Below are positions 56,429-64,000 of a DNA stretch of 64,000 nt, piece after piece. Source of the stretch: Costus lasius (lineage: Eukaryota > Streptophyta > Magnoliopsida > Zingiberales > Costaceae); the NCBI GenBank assembly GCA_027563935.2, contig CM050446.2:111766499-111830498 (forward strand), written 5' to 3'. The notes under the pieces are model-generated. The model saw only the letters and a program-made list of their open reading frames with translations, searched no databases and was not told where the DNA came from. Within the stretch, counting starts at the first letter, position 1, and each line of letters begins with the position of its first letter. The position numbers were made by a program, and so were the translations under genes.

Positions 56429-56590
56429 CTGTTGAAAAGTTAAATTTTCAATTAATTATAGTCTTCACAAATCACAGATTTTTCTATAACTATGGATGCG
56501 TGTAATGGGTTTAATTGTTTTGCTCAGACATGATGCCCATACAGAAATTAAAAGGTAAAATGAAGAATACATATAACCTAGAAAATTTAC

Positions 56591-57228
56591 CTCGTATAAT
56601 CTGCTTGAATTTCCAAAGTTTGGCAGTTGACAAGCAAGCCACACCATGGAAGAAATGATATACCATCAGCACCTGTGTATACCCGATTAATTAAAAAACC
56701 ATTTTCTGTCACGTCAAAATTAGCCCCAGATTTTTTCTCATTCATGACACAGTTGTAAAGCATTAGACCCTTTTTCATTTCCACTATGAATCTGGTTGCT
56801 TGCTCTTTTGAAGTAGATATGAAAAGGAAATCATCAATCAATCTCAGTAACAAATTATCTCCTGTGATTGAGCCTTCCATACCAACTACCAGAGGATTAG
56901 GTTCTGATGCATGATGATCAAGATGATGAAAGTTCTTTTTACCAAAATCTGTTATATTCGACAGCTCATCATTGGAACTCAACACCATGCTAGAAATATC
57001 ACTTGCATGCTTACTACTAGCTTTGTTATTACTCTCAAGATGGGGCAAAATCAGACTCTTCTCCATGTGCCCAAAGTAATATGAGCAAAGAAGGGTAGAC
57101 AACACACTACCCTGGGATATTCCAACCTTTTGCAAGTAGAAACATCGCCCAATTTTAAAGATGCTGCGCTTCACGTGCTCTTGAAGAAGATGAAGAAGTT
57201 CTTCCTTCCTGATCTTTCGAAAATTTCC
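56591..57228 (-). CDS. TERT: Telomerase reverse transcriptase, exon with motifs B, C, D and E
   Basis: 638 bp, acceptor GCGTCAG (ends 57229), donor GTAAAT (56590). It starts GNFRKIRKEELLHLLQEHVK. Motif B is KVGISQGSVLSTLLCSYYFG; motif C is LLRLIDDFLFIST with the two catalytic Asp at 56830-56835; motif D covers MKKGLMLYNCVMNEKKSGAN; motif E is the primer grip FLPWCGLLVNCQTLEIQADY. The order and spacing are those of TERT and not of transposon RTs. A long insertion between motifs B and C (about 75 residues, Ser/His-rich) is normal for plant TERT. Confidence 0.96.
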
Positions 57229-57585
57229 CTGACGCCATTAAAGAAACAAACTCATCTCAGATGTAGTCAACTTTCTTAAACAAATAATTTTTAGAAGAAG
57301 TGAAACCAATATTATGAGGAAACAGTTTGCGTAAGTACTCAAGGGTAGTGGAACTGAGAGAGACTCAAATTTGAACAAGGAATGACAAATTATTAAGAGA
57401 AGTGTACTGTACAAAAAAGCAAGCATTCGAGCAAGAAATCAGTAACAAGAAATCAACAGAGTCAAGTTTCCAGCAAACTACAAAATACTGTAAGTTAATA
57501 CTCTAAAATAAGAATTACAAATAAATTCAATTATCAAGTTAATTTACTGGAAATAACAAGATAACTAAGACATCAGAGCCGTCAC
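57229..57585 (-). other. TERT: TERT intron (357 bp)
   Basis: AT-rich, bounded by GTGACG (57585) and GCGTCAG (57229). No repeat or gene seen in it. A further intron of 162 bp lies at 56429-56590. Confidence 0.85.
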
Positions 57586-58947
57586 CTGATTAATAATAAT
57601 ATTGCTGGACTGGTATAGTTGAACAGAAGGACTAAAGAAAGAAGTACGAGTGCCGCTTTCACACAGAGTATAATCATAAAATATTTTTACAGACTTATTC
57701 CAACAAGATAATTTTGCATGTTTGCTTAGTACATACTCGTTCTCAAAAATTTCTGGCAATATACCAATTAATTTGTCATGGTCTATGGAATCAAACGCTT
57801 TTGATACATCAGCAACAACAATAAATATTTCAGGCATTTCTGACGATCTACTTTTTATGTTAAAGAGAAATTGATGAATCTTTTGGTATACATCATTGTT
57901 ATCAAACACAGATGATCCCAGCATCTCTGGCTTCTCAACCTTTACACTCTTCAAAATTGCATAAACATCTTCAAAAGCTGAATTCACAGACTGGTATTGA
58001 ACTGGTATCTCACCACAAGAATTATATTTCTGATGTTTAGCCTTTTGTTTGATACCTCTGCAGCAAGAACTTGAATAAGAGTCCTGAGTTGAAAAATATA
58101 ATACTGATGGTGCTCCATGAAGTGCTAAAATTCTTAGACATTTATCTTTAGGAAGAAATCTTACTTTTGAAAAACCAAACGATCTTCCACTTAAAATATG
58201 TTTGACAGATGCTTCATCCAGAAGCTGGAATTTGTTCCCTTCCAAGGAACTAATGGTTTTATGAACCAATTTTCTCCAGATTGGCTTTGGATAATAGAAT
58301 AACTCATGTTTTCTGCATTCTCTATCAGTAACATAAAAGTTGGCAGTGATGATAGGTACTACCATTTCAGAGAAAAACCAATATATCCAGCGGAGAAAGA
58401 GATTACTAAGCAGAATACTTTTTGCACGGTCAGTTTTCATGGCATTTCTTGTAATCCTTTCATTGGATACAGATTTACTCTCATTATCGCAAAAACAGTA
58501 AGATGATTTGACAGCTGATAGAAACGGATAACAAGATATTTTGACTCCATGGACACATTGTCTCAGATGGAGGTTATCGAATCTGTGCAATTTTACAAAC
58601 TTTGAAATGATCTTCTGTAAGGATCTCCAGGAAGAAGAGTTTCCAAGCAATGATATAGGAACTATGCTCCTACAAACAGCCCAAATAAAGGAAACAACAT
58701 GTTGATGTTTAGAATATGATTCAATGAGTTCAAAATCTGGGTCCCTGACTCCTTGATGCAGATCAGAAAGTTGAGACTTTTCATTACGCATGTGGAAAGA
58801 TGCTTCTCGTGACACAACACTTTCCTTATTCATCACTGAAGAACTTTGACTGTCAGCGACACTTGGGCAGCATGAAGAGGCAAAATTGGGCACAATCGGA
58901 ACTTCCTGTGAACTTTGCTTCCCTTTTTTCATCTTTTTTTTGGGATT
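57586..58947 (-). CDS. TERT: Telomerase reverse transcriptase, exon with QFP, T, 1, 2 and A
   Basis: 1362 bp, 454 codons exactly, from acceptor CTAAACAG (ends 58948) to donor GTGACG. It starts with a Lys cluster (NPKKKMKKGKQ), a possible nuclear signal. Residues 81-150 are the QFP-type RNA-binding region (VVSFIWAVCRSIVPISLLGN). Motif T is at about 184-229 (FLRWIYWFFSEMVVPIITAN, FYVTD). Motifs 1 and 2 are at 261-282 (KVRFLPKDKCLRILALHGAP), with a divergent motif 2. Motif A, residues 374-392, is EIFIVVADVSKAFDSIDHD, with the catalytic Asp at 57808-57810. TERT makes telomeric DNA in the nucleus using the telomerase RNA. About 848 residues of it are in this window; the N-terminal TEN region is missing. 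Confidence 0.96.
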
Positions 58948-59105
58948 CTGTTTAGATGAAAAAAACAACAATTAAGTCATTATTTTGGAATAAACAAGGT
59001 TGACGCAATCATTTAATCTAACATGCTAAAATCCCAAACTTTAGACCAGTGAACAATCAGAATTCAATTTTATTGAGCAACTGGAGAAGGCCATGCGGTA
59101 TGATC
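58948..59105 (-). other. TERT: Intron sequence upstream of the TERT QFP exon
   Basis: AT-rich, no coding signal; leads into a MITE. If the N-terminal exons are beyond the window, the whole 58948-64000 stretch is intron. Confidence 0.6.
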
Positions 59106-59558
59106 TAGAGGTAGCCAATGGGCCGTGCTGCATGATATGACAATATTTTGCTTGGCCTTGCATGACACATGGCATGGCCGGGTGGGCATGGCCCACCATG
59201 GTATAGGCTATGCATGGCCCACCACGGCATAGGCAGGGCACGGCCCAAAATTTTAATAAATAAATAATAGGAAAAATATTAAAAATAAAAAAAATAGAAA
59301 AATAATATTTTTATAAGTAAAAGGCAATTATGCCCTTCTTTTTTAAAGATATTTTTATAAGGGTAATAGATAAAAAATGATTTGAATTCAAACTTTTTAT
59401 AATGTTAAAACTTGTGTGCTGTGCCTAGTCCGGTCCCATGCATGGTCCAGCCCATTGGCATGCCTAAACCCCCTGGCCTAGCTCGCTGCATATTGACTTG
59501 GTCAACGTGCTATGTTAGGCTGCGCCAACCTATTGCCTCGGCCCATTTGCCACCTCTA
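59106..59558. mobile_element. hAT-type MITE (453 bp)
   Basis: Inverted ends TAGAGGTAGCCAATGGGCCG and, on the other side, the reverse complement of CGGCCCATTTGCCACCTCTA. Flanked by 8-bp direct repeats GTATGATC (59098-59105) and GTTTGATC (59559-59566), differing at one base. 8-bp duplications and TAGAGGTGGC-type ends fit non-autonomous hAT elements. The interior has GGCATGGC/GCATGGCCC-rich arms around an AT-rich middle. Confidence 0.82.
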
Positions 59559-60180
59559 GTTTGATCCATACACCCTCACACTGCCTTGGTGCAAATGTTG
59601 CCATTCATACTTGAATAAGAGTACTAATAGATGGACAAAGAACAAAAATGGAGCATTCCTCATATTATGATCACTATTCATAGATCAACTACGTAGGATG
59701 ATGTGCTGATAGCTGAAGGAAAAATTTTCAAAGCACCATCTTTTCCAGATAGGAGCAAAGAAGCAGGGCAGCCAAAGAGGGTGCAGATAAAGTCGAACAC
59801 AATATTTTCAATAAGCATTCAGCCATTTAGATCATTAAATATCCAACTGTCAACGGTCTATACACCACCACTCAAAGATGTTAGAATCAAGATCCTATTA
59901 GGAATGGTAAAGGTTTTGCGTAGTACCATAAGATTTTACTGCAAGGTTAAAACATCTATGTTAAAAATATATCCATACATTAAAAATAATATATATTTTT
60001 TAACAAGTAAAAAATAATAAATATATATCACACGTCAAGTACCAAGACATTTACTATTTTATAACCAACCAAATTTATGTTTTCTTGCAATCATTGACGT
60101 ATAATAAATATAAAAGTTACTTCCTCAATGGCTTAAAACTAGGGGCGTAAGAAGATTTATACTAAAAGAATATTCAAGAC
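59559..60180. other. Non-coding stretch
   Basis: AT-rich. A 104-codon ORF at 59703-60017 resembles nothing and has no conserved motif. Confidence 0.5.
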
Positions 60181-61110
60181 TTAACATGTGCATGGAGGGG
60201 AGAGACTCATTGATTTCTAAGCATCCAAGAAGACTAAGAAGAGGAGACCATCTCAACCTTCGCGAAGTCATTAGTCAAAAGGTAAGGAGCCATTTAGTGA
60301 GAGTTAGCAAACCCAAAGGAATCCTTATCAAGGAAGATCACACCCAAACCAATGGGGATCCAACAAGTGCGCGGAGGCAAACACCAGGTCAAGGATTTCC
60401 CTCAACAACATGCCTTTCACACTGGCTCAAGGTTCACCTAGGTGTACATAGGACTTTAGCTTTTGTAAAGAAAGCCTTCTACTGGCCAAACTTGTAAGAA
60501 GATGTGACAAAACTACCTTATCTACCAACAAGACAAGGTGGAGAGACAGAACCCATTGGATCTTCTACAACCTATATCCGTGCTAGAGCAGCTATAAGAA
60601 AATCTCCTTGGAATTCATATAGCATAGTTAAAAGTGGGCAAGTTTGGATCAATACTTGTTGTGCTTGATCAATTTTCGAAATATGCAACATCCATTGTAG
60701 CGCCATTACATTATTCAACGAAGTAGGAAAACTCTTCTTGATGAATGTGGTGAAGAATTGGGGAGTTCCACAAAATATTATCAGGATTCAAGATTCATTG
60801 GAAGATTTTGGATTGAGTTGTTCAAGATGATGGGTATGGAACTAAACACATCAATGCACTCTTTGAAGAAATATCTTAGGCACTTCGTTAGTGCTAACTA
60901 GCTAGATTGGATGAATCTCTTCGACATTGTCCAATTCTCATGCAACTTACAGTATAGTTCTGAGACCAGCAACATCCCATTTGAAGTGATCACGAGACAA
61001 CCATTAACTTTTGAGTCACTTGTAATTGGGTATATTGGGAGCAGCCATTCAATGGTATTACTAAAGAGTGGCACTACAATGCTGAAACCACTTGAGTATG
61101 CTTGAGTTTA
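60181..61110 (+). pseudogene. Gypsy remnant: integrase region
   Basis: Fragments in several frames: the zinc domain (LGVHRTLAFVKKAFYWPNL, then CQQDKVERQNPLDLL in another frame), core FGSILVVLDQFSKYATSIV, KNWGVPQNIISDRDSRF-like decayed sequence, NALFEE-like text and a late part QPLTFESLVIGYIGSSHSMV. Many stops; no LTR identified. Confidence 0.7.
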
Positions 61111-61560
61111 CTTAGAGAAATCCTCTAAGAATATGAAGTGGGTAGACTTTGGTAGAAGACCCCAAGATTTCAAGAAAGACAGACTTGGATCTTGTGAATT
61201 TGCAATGAGAAACATTAGGCCTTTGACAAACCTATAGGTACTTTGCGAGCTACTCTAATAAGTGGGGCAATCTGGGTGCGCCACCAGCATACCCAACAAA
61301 GTATGCTACTACAGTAATCGCTTAGTCCTCTCGTGGAATGTGAGCTACCTCGAAGTACAGCTTCATATCCTAGATAAACTTTTCCACCTTAGTGGCTTTT
61401 CGTTCTCCCTTAAACGCAGAGGGTTCTGAAGGATCTTCGACACGAGCCTAGGCTGAGGACTCCCTTTGGCAGGCTCAGAAGAGGTTGTCTGCATTGAGAC
61501 ATACCACCTCCATTGGAGATTATGTATGTCGTTTTGCCAGCGTGATTATGGAGATTGAGG
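61111..61560. other. Junction between two gypsy remnants
   Basis: Nothing clear. Words such as GTGCGCCACCAGCATACCC and AGAGGGTTCTGAAGG suggest gag or leader debris of the second remnant. Confidence 0.35.
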
Positions 61561-63690
61561 ACATAGGCGAAGGTGAAAAGTTATACACCCTACAAACAGC
61601 CGTATCAGATGGCTCCAGTGGAACTGGTTGAGATCCGGAGCCAGCTAGAAGAGTTATTGGCCGCTGGATTTATTCGATTGTCCTTATCCCTTTTTGGGGC
61701 TCCAATTCTCTTTTAGCGCAAGGATGGGTCATTGAGACTGCATGGATTATCGTACTCTCAACTAGATCATTGTTTGAGATCAGTACCCCATTCCATTGAT
61801 TGCTAACCCTTTGGATAGGCTTGCTCCAGCCCGCGTGTTTTCGAAGCTTGACCTGCGTTCAGGGCTACTAGTAGGTCATGATAGCTGAGGAGATGAGGAG
61901 AAGACTACATGTATTACATGATATGATTCTTCAATTTTCTTGTCATGCCGTTCGGACTAATGAATGCGCCCGCTACATTTTCAAAGCTAATGAATATCCC
62001 GCTACATTTTCAAAGCTAATGAATATCGTGCTTTCATCTTATATCAATGACTTTGTTGTAGTCTACCTCGATGATATTGTTGTATATTCTGACTCGATGC
62101 CCCAGCATATCATTCATTTATGGGCTATCTTCGAGAAGTTGAGTGAGCATAGGTTGTTCCTCAAAAGGGAGAAGGTGTATTTGGCACCTCTCAGATTGAA
62201 TTCTTGGGTCACAATGTTGGCCAAGGGCAGGTTCAAATGGACCCTGCCAAAGTTTGTTCTATTATGGACTGGCGCCCTCCTACCTCACTCACTGAGTTGT
62301 AGTCTTTCCTCAGTATAGTAAATTTCTATGATAAATTTATTCAGGACTATTCTCAAATCTCAACCCTTCTTACAGGGTTGCTAAAGAAAGCTTCCCAATG
62401 GACTTGGGGAAGTGAACAACAATAGGCCTTTAAGGAGTTGAAGACCCAAATTTCATCCGGTCCATTACTTAGCTTGCTGGATTTTTTCCTCCCCTTTGAG
62501 GTGCATACTAATACCTCGGATATAGCTATTGGAGAAGCATTGGTTTCAAGAGCCGCAAGTTAAATGATACTGAGCGACGATACTCAGTACACAAGCGAAA
62601 GATGCTTGCTGTTATACATTGCTTGCGTATGCGTATCTGATGAGTATATCTTCTCAGTGCTGCATTTGTGGTTTATATGGACAATGTGGCAAATACTCAC
62701 TGAAGCAAGCTCGATGGCAAGAGTTTCTTGCCGAGTTTGACTTCCGGTGGCAGCATAAGCCAAACTGTTCCAACGTGGTCCATGATGCCTTGAGTAGATT
62801 GAAATCATTGGTATGTTTTTCAGTCTCGCGCATCAAGGGTAATATTCTAGTCCGAGTCCGAGATCTATCGGGGGCAGACCAGAGATACACGAAACTGGCT
62901 TAGCGTATCCGGGAGGGCACGGTACACCAATTTTCTCTCTCGAATGATGGAAATGTTATGGCATCTGGTGACTGCCCGTACATTCCTGCCTCTAGGCCTC
63001 TTTGTCGTGAGCTGATGAAGGAGATCCACGACTCTCCTTAGAAGGGTCATCCAGGTGGCAACTGTATACTATGAGAGTGGACATCAAGCTTTATGTGAGG
63101 ACCTATCTTGTATGCCAGCAAGATAAGGTTGATAGGTAGAGGACCCCGGGATTGCTTCAGCCCCTGCCGATTCTGGAGAGTCCGTGGACGTCTATCTATG
63201 TCGATTTTATTACAGGTTTGCCGAGGGTAGATGACAAGTCATCTATATTTGTTATATTTGATTGATTTTTGAAGTACGTCTTTTATACCCGCTCTAGAGT
63301 CGTGCTCTGCAAAGGCTACAGCAACTTTATTCTATCAGCACCTGTTGAAGCGATTTGGTATCCCTATTGATATAGTTTCTGATAGGGCTCCTCGCTTCAC
63401 AGGTAGATTTTGGTCTATTTTATTTGAGAGGTTAGGCACTGCGCTCTTATTGTCTACTGCCAACCACCCCCAGACAAATAGGTAGACAGAGTGGATAAAT
63501 GTCGTATTAGAGGATTACCTCTGGCATTATGTCTCATCCACATAGCGAGACTGTGCAGTGGTTGGACATTGCACAATTTGCTACAACCTCCAGCAGTCTG
63601 CATCGATAGATAAGTCTGTTTGAGATTGTCCTGGGCAGACCACCACTAACCCCATTTGATGTCGCCCAAAGGGACTCTTGTCTCTGGCCA
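61561..63690 (+). pseudogene. Gypsy remnant: RT, RNase H and integrase
   Basis: [29 protein letters not shown], then YINDFVVVYLDDIVVYSDSM with the catalytic DD. RNase H: ELKTQISSGPLLSLLDFFLP, then FLAEFDFRWQHKPNCSNVVH, DALSRL. Integrase: CQQDKVDR, SIYVDFITGLPRVDDKSS and LEDYLWHYVS. RT, RNase H, integrase order and the YLDDI motif show Ty3/gypsy. A 29-bp tandem duplication (61971-61999, 62000-62028) disrupts RT at the MNAPATF-type motif. Stops are numerous. Confidence 0.8.
61971..62028 (+). repeat. 29-bp tandem duplication in the gypsy RT
   Basis: CGCTACATTTTCAAAGCTAA with the following GAATATCxx occurs twice in a row at a 29-base period; the shift breaks the reading frame. Confidence 0.85.
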
Positions 63691-64000
63691 GTCGGTGGGC
63701 TACTTGGCCACCTAATGTCTGTTCTATCTCTGGCCCACTGGCAAACACTGGAAGAGTCCCTCTGGGCGACATCAGGTGGAGTCAGTGGCTATTTGCCCAG
63801 GACAATCTCAAACAGACTCTTGCTCGTCGATTTGGACTGCTGGAGGTTGTAGGCAAACTATATAGTGTCCAACCACTGCACGAGGTCTCACTATGTGGAT
63901 GAGACATAATGCCGAAAGTAATCCTCTAATACGGCATTTATCTGCTCTGTCTGCCCGATTGTCTAGAGTAGCTAGCAGTAGACAGTAAGAGCACAGTGTC
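63435..64000. repeat. Long inverted repeat of gypsy integrase sequence, cut by the window end
   Basis: The arm 63435-63691 (GGCACTGCGCTCTTATTGTC ... GGGACTCTTGTCTC) matches the reverse complement of about 63740-64000 (GACACTGTGCTCTTACTGTC ... GGGACTCTTCC). Long identical words include GATTACC/GATTACT and ATTATGTCTCATCCACATAG and GTCTGTTTGAGATTGTCCTG. The spacer is about 50 bp. The left arm is the integrase of the + strand remnant; the right arm is an opposite-strand copy that probably continues past the window. Confidence 0.85.

Noticed and set aside
1..64000. Telomere-like repeat runs, which would be of interest near TERT
   Set aside because: No run of TTTAGGG or TTAGGG repeats was seen.

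Overview
This window is nuclear DNA of a flowering plant. It is AT-rich, crowded with Ty1/copia and Ty3/gypsy LTR retrotransposons, MITEs and hAT relatives, and carries two recognisable low-copy genes with GT-AG introns. The TERT and hAT-derived proteins look like monocot versions to me, but that is only an impression. There are no bacterial features, rRNA, tRNA or CRISPR arrays.

Layout. 1-2.3 kb: + strand remnant of a Tat/Athila-type gypsy element (end of an ORF, an array of hairpin repeats, LTR-like sequence). 2.3-7.9 kb: minus-strand copia element A (3' LTR, broken gag-pol, no 5' LTR seen). 7.9-9.6 kb: unassigned. 9.6-20.9 kb: minus-strand Tat/Athila-like gypsy element A, running right to left as 5' LTR, tRNA-Asp PBS, gag, PR, RT, RNase H, IN, a second ORF, polypurine tract and a truncated 3' LTR. 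Two regularly spaced arrays of a 20-bp palindrome lie in it, one in the LTR and one ahead of the second ORF. 20.9-27.3 kb: LTR-end-like debris, then decayed + strand copia B, interrupted by a Tourist-like MITE. 28.5-29.1 kb: terminal exon of an unrecognised minus-strand gene. 29-37 kb: gene-poor, with MITE-like and palindromic segments. 37.0-39.2 kb: intact two-exon hAT-transposase-derived gene (+).

40.8-58.9 kb: telomerase reverse transcriptase (TERT) on the minus strand, read from four exons whose phases agree exactly and which cover QFP, T, 1, 2, A, B, C, D, E and the C-terminal extension. Its last intron is 15.1 kb. That intron holds a young, structurally intact copia element (C, LTRs differing at 1 of 132 positions) in antisense, a tandem multimer of a TRIM element (five LTRs, three internal domains, one TSD pair), a chromodomain remnant, a 196-bp duplication and a dead hAT transposase. 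The donor site of that intron is itself duplicated in a 54-bp tandem repeat. The TERT N-terminal exons are not in the 5 kb to the right, which holds a hAT-type MITE, two gypsy remnants and, at the window edge, a long inverted repeat of integrase sequence.

The TERT and hAT-derived genes converge tail to tail, about 1.6 kb apart. The other coding sequence is selfish DNA, mostly inactivated; copia C is the one element that looks competent. The most unusual signals are the duplicated TERT splice donor, the TRIM multimer, and the palindrome arrays shared by the gypsy LTR and its internal region.
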